Of a stretch of 64,000 bases of DNA, positions 26,867 to 35,514 are shown piece by piece. Position 1 is the first letter of the stretch; the number at the start of each line of letters is the position of its first letter. The notes below the pieces were generated by a model. The model ran no database searches and had not been told where the DNA came from. It saw only the letters and a list, made by a program, of their open reading frames with translations. This DNA is from Methylobacterium sp. 2A (GTDB taxonomy: Bacteria; Pseudomonadota; Alphaproteobacteria; Rhizobiales; Beijerinckiaceae): contig NZ_VUOK01000018.1 in assembly GCF_009806555.1 (NCBI RefSeq), positions 186,001 through 250,000 of the forward strand, given 5' to 3'. Position numbers and translations under genes: made by a program.

Positions 26867-27190
26867 ATGCGCAAGACGATGAGGGTGGCGATGCTGTTCG
26901 CGGGGGCGGCCTTGGCGGTCCCCTTGGCGGTCCCCTTGGCGGTCCCCTTGGCATGCCCGGCGCTCGCCTATGACGGGCAGACCTGCAAGGCGCCGGGCAA
27001 TTGCTGGGAGCCGAAGCCCGGCTTCCCCGAGAAGGTCGCGGGCACGAAATACGACCCGAAGCACGACCCCAGGGAAATCTCCAAGCAGGCCGCCTCCATC
27101 ACGCAGATGGAGGAGCGCAACAGGAAGCGCGTCGAGAACTTCAAGAAGACCGGCACGTTCGAATACGACCTCGCCAAGATCCCGAACTGA
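26867..27190 (+). CDS. mxaI: MxaI, methanol dehydrogenase small (beta) subunit
   Basis: The 107-residue precursor of the small subunit that wraps MxaF in the alpha2-beta2 enzyme. The mature chain starts at YDGQTCKAPGNCWEPKPG, with Cys6 and Cys12 (mature numbering) forming the known disulfide, and continues with the Lys/Glu-rich helix QMEERNRKRVENFKK. The signal peptide contains a threefold LAVP repeat encoded by a 12-base tandem repeat (26912). The start is ATG 26867, with ATG 26879 as an alternative. It lies 55 bases after mxaG. Confidence 0.97.
   Translation: MRKTMRVAMLFAGAALAVPLAVPLAVPLACPALAYDGQTCKAPGNCWEPKPGFPEKVAGTKYDPKHDPREISKQAASITQMEERNRKRVENFKKTGTFEYDLAKIPN
26912..26947 (+). repeat. 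Three tandem copies of a 12-base unit in the mxaI signal peptide
   Basis: The unit TTGGCGGTCCCC occurs three times in exact succession and a fourth begins (TTGGC). Each unit encodes Leu-Ala-Val-Pro in frame, lengthening the hydrophobic core of the MxaI signal peptide by four residues per copy. Confidence 0.9.
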
Positions 27191-27252
27191 GCGTCACGGG
27201 CATGGGCTCCCCCGGCCCATGCCCGCCCGTTTGCGAATCCCCCGAGTCCCCC

Positions 27253-28284
27253 ATGAACCCTCCGCGCCCCGGCGACGCGATGCTGACCGACTGGCGCGAC
27301 GCGGCCGGCCGGTTCGAGGCCGAGATCGCCCGGGCGGTGGTGGGCCAGGCCCGCGCCATCCGCCTCGTCACGATCGCGATCTTCGCCCGCGGCCACGTGA
27401 TGCTGGAGGGCGATGTCGGCACCGGCAAGACGACCCTCCTGCGGGCGGTCGCGCGCGCCCTCGGGGGCGCCTACGAGCGGATCGAGGGCACGGTCGACCT
27501 GATGCCGACCGACCTGATCTACCACACCTTCCTCGGCGCGGACGGCCGCCCCCGGGTCGAGCCCGGCCCGGTGCTGCGGCAGGCGGAGGATCTGTCGGTC
27601 TTCTTCTTCAACGAGATCAACCGCGCCCGGCCGCAGGTCCATGCCCTGCTGCTGCGCCTGATGGCGGAACGGACCGTCACGGCCTTCGAGCGGGAATGGC
27701 GCTTCCCGAACCTTCAGGTCTTCGCCGACCGCAACCGGGTCGAGCGCGAGGAGACCTTCGAGTTGCCCGCCGCCGCCCGCGACCGGTTTTTGATGGAGAT
27801 CGGCCTGGAGGCACCCCGCGACGCCGAGACCCGCCGGGCGCTCGCCTTCGATCCGCGCTTCCACGACACCGACCGGCTGATCGACGAGGTGGCCCCCGCG
27901 GTGCTCGACCACCGGGGCATCGGCGGCATCGCGAACGCGATCCAGCACGCGGTCGATGCGGCCCCGGCGATCGAAGCCTATGTCGTCGCCCTGTGGGACG
28001 CGCTGCTGCGCCCCGCCGAGGCCGGTATCCGCCTACCCGGGATCGACATGGCGCACCTCGTTCAGGGGGGCGCCTCGCCGCGCGGCCTCGCCTTCCTCGT
28101 GCGCGCCGCCCGCGTCCGGGCGTGGCTCGAAGGCCGCGACTGGCTCGTGCCGGAGGATATCCGCGCACTCTTCCCCGACGTGATGGCCCACCGGATCTTC
28201 CTCGAACCGGTCCACGAGATGCGCCGGGCCGAGATCGTCCCCGCCCTGTGCCGGGCGGTGTTCGACACGGTGCCGGCCCCATGA
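27253..28284 (+). CDS. mxaR: MxaR, MoxR-type AAA+ ATPase
   Basis: A 343-residue cytoplasmic ATPase of the MoxR family, thought to act as a chaperone in methanol dehydrogenase maturation together with the von Willebrand-type proteins encoded downstream. Walker A is GDVGTGKTT (about residues 52-60), Walker B FFFNEIN, and sensor/arginine-finger regions follow. The ATG at 27253 starts just before the conserved N-terminus; the frame extends upstream into mxaI without homology. Its stop overlaps the mxaS start. Confidence 0.95.
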   Translation: MNPPRPGDAMLTDWRDAAGRFEAEIARAVVGQARAIRLVTIAIFARGHVMLEGDVGTGKTTLLRAVARALGGAYERIEGTVDLMPTDLIYHTFLGADGRPRVEPGPVLRQAEDLSVFFFNEINRARPQVHALLLRLMAERTVTAFEREWRFPNLQVFADRNRVEREETFELPAAARDRFLMEIGLEAPRDAETRRALAFDPRFHDTDRLIDEVAPAVLDHRGIGGIANAIQHAVDAAPAIEAYVVALWDALLRPAEAGIRLPGIDMAHLVQGGASPRGLAFLVRAARVRAWLEGRDWLVPEDIRALFPDVMAHRIFLEPVHEMRRAEIVPALCRAVFDTVPAP

Positions 28285-29138
28285 ATGGGCCCCCATCCGC
28301 CGAAATCGTCTACCGGCCGCGCTGGCGCCCGCGCGGAAGCCGGCCCGGCGCCCATCGCGGGCGGGATGCGGGCGGGCTCGGCACGTTCCGCGATCAGGTG
28401 CCGTTCCTGAGCCTGCCGGATGCAAGGCGGATCGATCTCCGCGCCACCCTGCGCGACCCGTTCGAGGGCGTGCATGTCCGCCGCTTCGAGACCCGCGTAC
28501 CGGTGGAGATCTACGCCCTCGTCGATCTCTCGGCCTCCATGCGCTACCGGGGCGTGGCCGATCGCATCGCGCTGGCGGCCGAACTCTGCGCCGGGCTCGC
28601 CGCCTCCGCGACCCGGATCGGGGACGGGTTCGGGCTGATCGCGGCCGACCGGGCGATCCGCGCCGACCTCACCCTGCCGGCGACCCGCCACCGCAGCGCA
28701 GCCCTGACTCTCGCCGGCCGGCTCGCCGCGGCCTCATGCCCGGCGGGCGGAGCCGAGGGGATGGTCGAGGGGGCACACAGCCTCCTCGGGCGGCCGAAGA
28801 TGGTCTTCGTCATCTCGGATTTCCGCTGGCCGGCGGAGCTGATCCGCCGGCTGTTCAGCGCCCTGGCGCTGCACGATACGGTGCCGGTGCTCCTCGCCGA
28901 CAGCGCGGAGGACGAGGATCTGCCGGATTGGGGCCTCGCCGAGCTCGAGGATCTCGAAGGGGCAGGGCGCCGTCTCGTGTTCCTGCGGCCGGCGCTGCGC
29001 CGCCGCTGGATCGCCCGCGAGCAGGAACGGCGCGAGGCCCTGGCCGCGATGGCGGCCGCGTCGGGCGCGCGCCGGCCCTTCACGCTCGTCGATCGCTTCG
29101 ATGCGCAGGCGCTGAGCCGCCACCTGCTGACGGATTGA
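28281..29138 (+). CDS. mxaS: MxaS, DUF58 family protein
   Basis: A 285-residue protein with the DUF58 core: the RRFETRVPVEIYALVDLSASM segment carries a degenerate MIDAS motif (DLSAS) as in von Willebrand A domains. No signal peptide is evident. It starts with an ATGA overlap on mxaR, the usual MoxR-DUF58 pairing, and ends one base before mxaA. Needed in known methylotrophs for Ca2+ insertion or maturation of the dehydrogenase, though the exact step is unsettled. Confidence 0.92.
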   Translation: MNGPPSAEIVYRPRWRPRGSRPGAHRGRDAGGLGTFRDQVPFLSLPDARRIDLRATLRDPFEGVHVRRFETRVPVEIYALVDLSASMRYRGVADRIALAAELCAGLAASATRIGDGFGLIAADRAIRADLTLPATRHRSAALTLAGRLAAASCPAGGAEGMVEGAHSLLGRPKMVFVISDFRWPAELIRRLFSALALHDTVPVLLADSAEDEDLPDWGLAELEDLEGAGRRLVFLRPALRRRWIAREQERREALAAMAAASGARRPFTLVDRFDAQALSRHLLTD

Positions 29139-29139
29139 G

Positions 29140-30033
29140 ATGCGCGTCGTCGCGATCCTGTTCCTCATCCTCCAGGCTGGCGTGGCCGCCGCGCAGGTCC
29201 GCTCGGTCGAGCTGCGCGTGCCGCGCAGCTTCGGCTACTTCCTCGGCGACCTGCTTCAGGTCCGCGCCGACATCGCCCTGGAGCCCGGCTTCACCGTGCA
29301 GCGCGCCTCCCTCCCGAAGCCCGGCCCCGTCACCTACTGGCTCGACCTGCGCGACGTCGCCGTCGAGCGGGTTTCCGGCGGTGCCCGCCTGCGCCTGACC
29401 TACCAGAGCTTCTATGCCGCCCTCGACGCGCGGCGGCTCGACGTGCCGGGCTTCAGCGTCGCCCTCGCCGACGCGAATCCCGGCGGAGCCATCACAAGTC
29501 AGGCCGAGATCCCGCCCTGGTCCTTCGGCGTCTCACCCCTGCGGGAGATCCAGCCGGAGAAGCGCGACGACCCGGCCGATTACCTGCAGCCGGACGGCCG
29601 CGTGTCCCGCCTCGACCCGGAGCCCGCCGCCACGGCGGCGCTCGTGCTGGTCGGTCTCGCGCTCCTGGCGCTCGGGCTTCTCGCCTATGACCGCGCGTGG
29701 TTCGGCCGCCGCCGGGGCCGCCCCTTCGCCCGTGCCGCACAGCGCCTGCGCCGGCTCGCGGGGACGGACGAGGGCGGCTACCAGGAGGCCCTGCGCCTGA
29801 TCCATCGCAGCCTCGACGAGACGGACGGGCGGCGGCTCCTCGCCGACGACCTCCCGGCCTTCCTCGACCGCCATCCGGCCTTCCGGGAAGAGGAGGAGGC
29901 CCTGGCGCGCTTCTTCGCGGCATCCCGCCGGGCCTTCTTCGGGCGGGAGGCGCAGGCGGCCCGGGAGATCTGGCCCTGGCCGGAGATGCAGGCGGCGCTC
30001 CGCCGCCTCGCCGCCGCCGAGCGGGCCGCCTGA
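29140..30033 (+). CDS. mxaA: MxaA, membrane-anchored methanol dehydrogenase maturation protein
   Basis: A 297-residue protein with an N-terminal signal peptide (MRVVAILFLILQAGVAAAQ), a periplasmic domain to about residue 160, one membrane segment at about 163-183 (AALVLVGLALLALGLLAY) and a cytoplasmic helical tail. The order within the operon and this topology match MxaA, which is linked to calcium insertion into the enzyme in earlier genetic work. It starts one base after mxaS. Confidence 0.9.
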   Translation: MRVVAILFLILQAGVAAAQVRSVELRVPRSFGYFLGDLLQVRADIALEPGFTVQRASLPKPGPVTYWLDLRDVAVERVSGGARLRLTYQSFYAALDARRLDVPGFSVALADANPGGAITSQAEIPPWSFGVSPLREIQPEKRDDPADYLQPDGRVSRLDPEPAATAALVLVGLALLALGLLAYDRAWFGRRRGRPFARAAQRLRRLAGTDEGGYQEALRLIHRSLDETDGRRLLADDLPAFLDRHPAFREEEEALARFFAASRRAFFGREAQAAREIWPWPEMQAALRRLAAAERAA

Positions 30034-30034
30034 C

Positions 30035-31078
30035 ATGCCGGCCGTCTTCGCTCCTTACGGCGTCGAGACCGCGTGGGTGCTGTGGCTCCTGCCGCTAGCC
30101 CTGCTGCCGATCGTCGCCTCCGGCCGGAGGCGCAGCGCGGTGCCGGCCATCGCGGCGGCGCCGGCCGATCCACTCTCCCGCCGGATCGGCCGCGCTCTGA
30201 CACTCTCGGGGATCGCCACGATCGGCGGCCTCGTGGTCGGTCTGTCCGGCCCCTATCGGGCGGGGGAACGGATCACGCGCATCGGCATCGGCGCGCAGGT
30301 TTCGATGCTCATCGACCGCTCCGGCAGCATGAACGAGACGTTTGCCGGCAAGCAGCCCTCGGGGGCGGAGGAATCGAAGGCGGCGGCCTCCCGGCGCCTG
30401 CTCTCGGGCTTTGTGGGCGAGCGGGCGCACGATCACTTCGCCGTCACGGCCTTCTCGACGGCCCCGATGCTCGTCCTGCCGATGACCGACCGGCACGACG
30501 CCGTGCGTGCGGCCATCGCGGCCATCGACCGGCCGGGCCTCGACTACACCAACGTCGCCAGGGGGCTCGCCATGGCCCTGTCGCAGTTCGGGGCGGACCG
30601 GGGCATCGCGCGGGTGCTGCTCTTCATCTCGGACGGGGCGGCGGTGATCGACCCGCGCGTGCAGGACCAACTCCGCGCCGCGTTCGCCAAGGTGCGGCCG
30701 AACCTCTACTGGCTGTTCCTGCGCACCAAGGGCTCGCCCTCGATCCACGACCGGCCGGCGGGCGAGGACACGCCCCAGGCCGCCCCCGAGCGCCATCTCG
30801 ATCTGTTCTTCAAGAGCCTGACCATTCCCTACCGCGCCTTCGAGGCCGAGGGGCCGCAGGCCGTGGCCGACGCCATCGCGCGGATCGAGGCGCTGGAACG
30901 CGACCCCATCCCCTCTACGGAGGTTCGACCCCGCCACGACCTCACCGGATGGGCCTACGGGGTGGCAGCCCTCGGCCTTCTCCTGCTGGCGCTCGCGGTT
31001 TTGGCCGAGGCGGATCTCCCCGCTCGCCGGGCCGTCCGACGGATCGCGGCGGACGAGCCCCTGCGGAGGGCGGCATGA
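30035..31078 (+). CDS. mxaC: MxaC, von Willebrand factor A-domain membrane protein
   Basis: A 347-residue protein with membrane segments near the N-terminus (about 12-30 and 57-75), a vWA domain with a MIDAS motif in VSMLIDRSGSM (D-x-S-x-S, about 90-96), and a C-terminal membrane segment (about 305-325). It is thought to work with the MoxR-type ATPase on MDH maturation. It begins one base after the mxaA stop and its own stop overlaps the mxaK start (ATGA at 31075). Confidence 0.93.
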   Translation: MPAVFAPYGVETAWVLWLLPLALLPIVASGRRRSAVPAIAAAPADPLSRRIGRALTLSGIATIGGLVVGLSGPYRAGERITRIGIGAQVSMLIDRSGSMNETFAGKQPSGAEESKAAASRRLLSGFVGERAHDHFAVTAFSTAPMLVLPMTDRHDAVRAAIAAIDRPGLDYTNVARGLAMALSQFGADRGIARVLLFISDGAAVIDPRVQDQLRAAFAKVRPNLYWLFLRTKGSPSIHDRPAGEDTPQAAPERHLDLFFKSLTIPYRAFEAEGPQAVADAIARIEALERDPIPSTEVRPRHDLTGWAYGVAALGLLLLALAVLAEADLPARRAVRRIAADEPLRRAA

Positions 31079-31641
31079 AGCGCCTGTGGGCCCGCCTGCG
31101 CCCGAGCCTGATCGTGGTTCTGCCCGTCCTGCTGCTCGCAACGGCCGCCGCCTTCGGCATCGAGGCGTGGCGGCTCGAACGGGCGAACCGGACCATCGCC
31201 GCGCTGGAGCGCGGGACCGACGCGGAGGTCTCCGCCAATGCGCCGGGTCCGGTCCTGGCCGCGCGCGTCGCCTTCCTCGCCAAGCGCGGGCGCCTGGACG
31301 AGGTCGAGCCGCTTCTCTCCGGCCTCGAAGCCGGCGATGACAGGGGGAACCTCGCCCGCGCCCGCTACACCCTCGCCAACGCCCGCCTGCGCGACGCCTT
31401 CGGTCTCCTCGCCCGGGGCGAGTTGGACAAGGCCGGGCCGCTCGTGACGCTCTCCCGACAGGATTACCGTCGGGCACTGCGCGAGCGTCCCGATTTCTGG
31501 GACGCCAAGTTCAACCTCGACGTCGCCTCGCGCCTGATCCGCGACTACCCGGAGCTCAACCGCACGGACGGCGACGAACTCCGATCGGAGCCCAAGAAGA
31601 TCTGGACCGACATTCCCGGCCAGCCGAGGGGCGGCCCGTGA
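31075..31641 (+). CDS. mxaK: MxaK, membrane-anchored TPR-like methanol oxidation protein
   Basis: A 188-residue protein with one N-terminal membrane anchor (about 12-32) and an all-helical periplasmic region (ARVAFLAKRGRLDEVEPLL and following) that looks TPR-like. The identification rests on position between mxaC and mxaL and on general family features. Coupled to both neighbours by 4-base overlaps (ATGA at 31075 and GTGA at 31638). Confidence 0.87.
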   Translation: MKRLWARLRPSLIVVLPVLLLATAAAFGIEAWRLERANRTIAALERGTDAEVSANAPGPVLAARVAFLAKRGRLDEVEPLLSGLEAGDDRGNLARARYTLANARLRDAFGLLARGELDKAGPLVTLSRQDYRRALRERPDFWDAKFNLDVASRLIRDYPELNRTDGDELRSEPKKIWTDIPGQPRGGP

Positions 31642-32633
31642 TTGCCGCCTCGCCCATTCCCTGGCCCATCGCCCGCAACCTGCGCGGCTGGCGCTTCCTC
31701 GCCCTGGCCGTCGCCTTCGGCCTGACCCTCGCCGCCCTCGTCGTGCCGGTGCTGCCAGTCACGCGCATTGGCGCCGAGATCCTGATGGTGGTGGACATCA
31801 CCGGCTCGATGAACGTCCGCGACTATGCGCAGGACGGGAAGCCGGTGAGTCGCCTCGACACGGCGAAGGCGGCGCTCCGCCGGCTGATGGCGGATCTGCC
31901 CTGTGGTTCGCGAGCGGCGCTCGGCCTGTTCACCGAGCGACGCCCCTTCCTGCTCTTCACGCCCATCGAGGTCTGCGCCGATTTCGCCCCCCTCGACGGC
32001 GCGCTCGCCGCCATCGACTGGCGCATGGCCTGGGAGGGCGACAGCCGCATCGCCGCCGGCCTCTCCCGGGCGATCGAGATGGCCGCCGGGCTCGGCACCG
32101 ATCTCGTCTTCGTCACGGACGGCCAGGAAACGCCGCCCCTGCCGGGGGGCGAGCCGCCCGCCTTCGACGGCAGGCCCGGCGCCGTGCGCGGGCTCATCGT
32201 CGGCGCCGGGGCCTACGCCCTCTCGCCGATCCCCCGCTACGACGAGCTCGGCCGGGAGAAGGGCTTCTATGGCGAGACCGACGTGGCGCAGGAGAACCGC
32301 TTCGGGCCGCCACCGAGCGATGCCGAAAACCGCGAGGGCTACAACCCGCGCAACGCGCCCTTCGGTGCCGCGGCCGCGCGGGGCACCGAGCACCTCTCCT
32401 CCGTGCGCGAGGCCTACCTGAAGCGCCTCGCGGGGGCGACGGGTCTCGCCTACGCCCATCTCGACAGGCCGGGCGGGCTCGACGCTCCCGTCCGCGCGGC
32501 GGTGACGCCCCGCGCCCTGAAGGGCTCCCTCGATCCACGTCCGATCCTCGGCGCCCTGGCGCTGGCGCTGGTGCTGGCCACCCTCTGCGCCGGCCTGCCG
32601 CTTTCCCTCAGCCCCTCAGCGAGAATGCGATGA
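31638..32633 (+). CDS. mxaL: MxaL, von Willebrand factor A-domain membrane protein
   Basis: A 331-residue protein with a GTG start inside the mxaK stop (GTGA), one N-terminal membrane segment (about 21-42), a vWA domain with MIDAS-like MVVDITGSMN, and a C-terminal membrane segment (about 302-322). The VFVTDGQETPP segment is the usual second metal-site loop. Partner of MxaC and the MoxR-type ATPase in dehydrogenase maturation. Confidence 0.93.
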   Translation: MIAASPIPWPIARNLRGWRFLALAVAFGLTLAALVVPVLPVTRIGAEILMVVDITGSMNVRDYAQDGKPVSRLDTAKAALRRLMADLPCGSRAALGLFTERRPFLLFTPIEVCADFAPLDGALAAIDWRMAWEGDSRIAAGLSRAIEMAAGLGTDLVFVTDGQETPPLPGGEPPAFDGRPGAVRGLIVGAGAYALSPIPRYDELGREKGFYGETDVAQENRFGPPPSDAENREGYNPRNAPFGAAAARGTEHLSSVREAYLKRLAGATGLAYAHLDRPGGLDAPVRAAVTPRALKGSLDPRPILGALALALVLATLCAGLPLSLSPSARMR

Positions 32634-33163
32634 TCCGTACCCTGGCCACCCTGACTCTGATCCTCGCCACAGGCACGGCCCTGGCCCACGGCCCGACGCC
32701 GCAGAAGGTCGTGCAGACCGTGACGATCAAGGCGAAGCCCGACGCGGTGTGGAAGATCGTGGGCGAATTCGGCGGCATCGCCGCCTGGCACCCGGACGTC
32801 GCCACGGTCGAGGCGACGGGCGGCAATGCCGGGGGCGCCGTGCGCAAGGTGACGCTCAAGTCCGGCGGCACCCTGGTCGAGGGGCTCGACGAGTGGAAGG
32901 GGTCCGAGCGCACCTATTCCTACCGCATGTCCGACCCGGACCTGACGGCGCTGCCGGTCTCCTCCTATTCCGCGATCCTGACCGTCGACCCGGATGGGGA
33001 CGGCTCCAGGGTCGAATGGATGGGTCGCTTCTATCGGGGAGACACGGGCAACGAGCCGCCGGAGAACCTGAGCGACGAAGCCGGCCGCGAGGCGATGAAC
33101 CGCTATCTCGCCGATGGCCTCAAGGGTCTGAAGGCCAGAATGGAGGGCGGGCCGACGCAATGA
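32630..33163 (+). CDS. mxaD: MxaD, exported START/SRPBCC-fold methanol oxidation protein
   Basis: A 177-residue periplasmic protein with a short signal peptide ending ALA (about residue 19) and an SRPBCC fold beginning KVVQTVTIKAKPDAVWKIVGEFGGIAAWHP. MxaD has been reported to aid electron transfer between methanol dehydrogenase and cytochrome cL. ATGA overlaps join it to mxaL and mxaE. Confidence 0.92.
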   Translation: MIRTLATLTLILATGTALAHGPTPQKVVQTVTIKAKPDAVWKIVGEFGGIAAWHPDVATVEATGGNAGGAVRKVTLKSGGTLVEGLDEWKGSERTYSYRMSDPDLTALPVSSYSAILTVDPDGDGSRVEWMGRFYRGDTGNEPPENLSDEAGREAMNRYLADGLKGLKARMEGGPTQ

Positions 33164-34095
33164 TCGGGTGCGTTCGCCTCTTCGGGCTCCTCGTCCTGCT
33201 GGCGGCATGGCCGGCGGCAGGCGGGGGCCTGTTCGTCGTGAGCCAGCAGGGCGCGAAGGTCACGCGGATCGAGGTAGGCGGGGCGACAACCGCTACCCTC
33301 GTGGCGGCGGCACCGGCCGTCGTGGCGGCGGATGCGGCCGGCAGGTTGTATCTCAGCCATCCCGATCGAAGGGTCGTCTCGGTGGTCGCGCCGGACGGAT
33401 CCGTGCGGAGCCTTCCGCTCAAGGCTCAGCCCTTCGGTCTCGCCGCCGAGCCGGACGGCAGCCGGATCTATGTCGGCGATTGGTCGGGCAACCGGGTGAT
33501 CGCCCTCGCGATGGACGGCGCCGTCGCGGGCGAGGCGGCGACCGGGCCCGACCCGGCGCATCTCGTCCTCGGGCCGGCTGGACGTCTCTACGTCGCCGAG
33601 CGGGAAGGCCGCTCGGTGGGCGTGATCGACACGGTCGCGATGCGGCGGGTCGGCAGCTTTCCCGTGGGCGATGGACCGTTCGCCCTGGCCTACGATCCGG
33701 CGCGCGGGCGCCTCTATGTCGCGAATGTCCGCAGCAACGACGTGACGGTGATCGATACCCAGGCCGGGCGCATCCTGGCGACCGTGCCGGCGGGCGCGAG
33801 CCCCTACGGCATCGCCGTCACCGCGGATGGCGCGCGCGTGCTCGTCAGCGACCAGCACGCGGGCAAGGTCTCGGTGATCGACGCGAAGACCCTCGCGGTG
33901 ACGGCGACGGTGCCGGTCGGCCCCTACCCGGAGGGGGTGGCGATCCGCGGCGGCTTCGCCTACGTCGCCAATTGGTTCTCCGATACCGTCTCCGTGATCG
34001 ACCTCGCGACCCTGCGCGAGACGCGCCGCATTCCGGTCGCCGAGGGGCCGCGCGGCCTCGCCGTGGCGCCCGGTGCACCGGAGGCGTCCCGATGA
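33160..34095 (+). CDS. mxaE: MxaE, exported YVTN-type beta-propeller protein
   Basis: A 311-residue protein with a signal peptide (MIGCVRLFGLLVLLAAWPAAG) and about seven beta-propeller blades of the YVTN/NHL type, for instance LYVANVRSNDVTVIDTQAG and VSVIDAKTLAVTATVPVG. Named MxaE by its position between mxaD and mxaH; its biochemical role is unknown. Coupled to both neighbours by ATGA overlaps. Confidence 0.82.
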   Translation: MIGCVRLFGLLVLLAAWPAAGGGLFVVSQQGAKVTRIEVGGATTATLVAAAPAVVAADAAGRLYLSHPDRRVVSVVAPDGSVRSLPLKAQPFGLAAEPDGSRIYVGDWSGNRVIALAMDGAVAGEAATGPDPAHLVLGPAGRLYVAEREGRSVGVIDTVAMRRVGSFPVGDGPFALAYDPARGRLYVANVRSNDVTVIDTQAGRILATVPAGASPYGIAVTADGARVLVSDQHAGKVSVIDAKTLAVTATVPVGPYPEGVAIRGGFAYVANWFSDTVSVIDLATLRETRRIPVAEGPRGLAVAPGAPEASR

Positions 34096-34607
34096 GGAAT
34101 GTCCTTCTTCCCGCCCTGGCCCTGATGTTGCCGCTCGCCGCCTGCAATCGCGGCGAGGAGGACGCGAAGACCGATGAGGCGGTGGTGGCGCGCACCTCCG
34201 AGACGGAGCTTGCCGCCTGGCTTTCGCCCAAGGACGGGACCGATCCGGCGCGCTGGCTCGCCGGCCGCGAGGCGGGGCACCCGCTCGCCAACGACGCGCC
34301 GGCGGTCCAGGCGATGCGCACGAGCCTCGCCCGCGCCGCCGAGGGCTTCATCGAGGATCCGCGGATGATCGCCAACCGCACGGTCCAGCTCGGCCAGATG
34401 CTCGCCGAGACCGGCAAGTCCGAGAGCTACGGCGACCTCCTCGACGGGTTCGGGCAGATCGCCGCCAAGCGCGGCCGCCACAAGAGCCTCTACGGCGAGA
34501 TGTGCCAGCACTACGTCAACATCCGTAACCGAGGGCTCGGCCACGAGGCGGCGCTCTCCGAACTCTCCGAGAACGAAGTGAGGCCGCTCACCCGGAGCAC
34601 CCCATGA
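34092..34607 (+). CDS. mxaH: MxaH, small lipoprotein of the mxa locus
   Basis: A 171-residue lipoprotein: the signal sequence ends in a lipobox LPLAAC with Cys18, then a helical domain follows. No enzymatic motif is seen. Named MxaH from its position before mxaB; function unknown. ATGA overlaps link it to mxaE and mxaB. Confidence 0.8.
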   Translation: MRNVLLPALALMLPLAACNRGEEDAKTDEAVVARTSETELAAWLSPKDGTDPARWLAGREAGHPLANDAPAVQAMRTSLARAAEGFIEDPRMIANRTVQLGQMLAETGKSESYGDLLDGFGQIAAKRGRHKSLYGEMCQHYVNIRNRGLGHEAALSELSENEVRPLTRSTP

Positions 34608-35302
34608 GCGCCGCCCTCGACATCGCCCCGCGGAGGGAGGCGCCCTCGGCGCGGGCGGGAATCCTGATCGTCGACGACCACCCGGTCGTGCTCCAGGGCT
34701 TCCGGCAGCTCGCCGAGATGGAGGGGATCGCCGAGGTCTTCGAGGCCAACGACATCGTCTCCGGCTACCGGGTGTTCCATCGCCACCGGCCGGGCCTCGT
34801 GGTGACGGACCTTTCCTTCGGGGAGGACGGCCCCTCCGGCCTGTCGCTGATCCGCCGGATCCGGGCGCTGGAGCCGGCGACCCGCATCCTCGCCTTCAGC
34901 ATGTACGACGACCCGGTCATCGCCGCCCGCGTGCTCGAAGCCGGGGCGCTGGGCTTCGTGATGAAGGATACGTCCGTCGCGACCTTCCTCGAAGCCCTCG
35001 ATGCGGTGCGCGCGGGCCGGAGCTACCTGCCCCATGCCATCGCGACGCATATCGCGGTCCTCGACCTCGCCGCCGATCGCTCGCCGCTGACCCGCTTGAA
35101 CGCGCGGGAGCTTCAGATCCTGTCGCTGCTCGGCAAGGGCAAGACTTACACCGAGATCGCCCACATCCTGGCGCTGAACTACCGCAGCGTCGTCGGAACC
35201 ACATCGGCCATGCGGCTCAAGCTCGGCGTGGGGAGTCTCGCGGAACTGATCCACATCGCCCTGTCCCAGCCCGGGGCGCGATCCGGCTTCCCGGCTCGCT
35301 GA
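34604..35302 (+). CDS. mxaB: MxaB, NarL/FixJ-type response regulator
   Basis: A 232-residue two-component regulator required for mxa expression in related methylotrophs. The receiver domain starts ILIVDDHPVVLQGF with phosphoacceptor Asp69 (LVVTDLSFGED), and a LuxR-type HTH lies at the C-terminus (LTRLNARELQILSLLGKGKTYTEIA in parts, about 160-215). The cognate kinase is not in the window. It is the last gene of the mxa operon, with an ATGA overlap on mxaH. Confidence 0.93.
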   Translation: MSAALDIAPRREAPSARAGILIVDDHPVVLQGFRQLAEMEGIAEVFEANDIVSGYRVFHRHRPGLVVTDLSFGEDGPSGLSLIRRIRALEPATRILAFSMYDDPVIAARVLEAGALGFVMKDTSVATFLEALDAVRAGRSYLPHAIATHIAVLDLAADRSPLTRLNARELQILSLLGKGKTYTEIAHILALNYRSVVGTTSAMRLKLGVGSLAELIHIALSQPGARSGFPAR

Positions 35303-35320
35303 CGGCGGGCCTCACCGTGA

Positions 35321-35431
35321 GATGAGGATGCGATCGGCGCCTGCGGGCACAGCCGCCTGCGTGGGTGGGTCTTCGGCGGCGTCACCTGCGGCATCCTGAC
35401 GACGCCCGCCTGTTGCCTGATGTCCCACTGA
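35321..35431 (+). pseudogene. C-terminal remnant of a universal stress protein gene
   Basis: In one frame the bases read DEDAIGACGHSRLRGWVFGG then VTCGILTTPACCLMSH and a stop. This lines up with the end of the intact usp at 36726 (DADLIVMGAYGHSRLREWVFGG, then ATRDILTTTPVCCLMSH), with a three-residue gap. A stop codon directly precedes it and no start is present, so it is a fragment. It begins 18 bases after mxaB on the plus strand, opposite in orientation to the next usp gene. Confidence 0.75.
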
Positions 35432-35514
35432 TGACGCGGGCCGGATCGAGGGTCCGTCCCCTGAGGCGGGCCGCCCTGTTCGTCCCAGACTTCGCAGGCG
35501 GGCTGGCCCGATGC

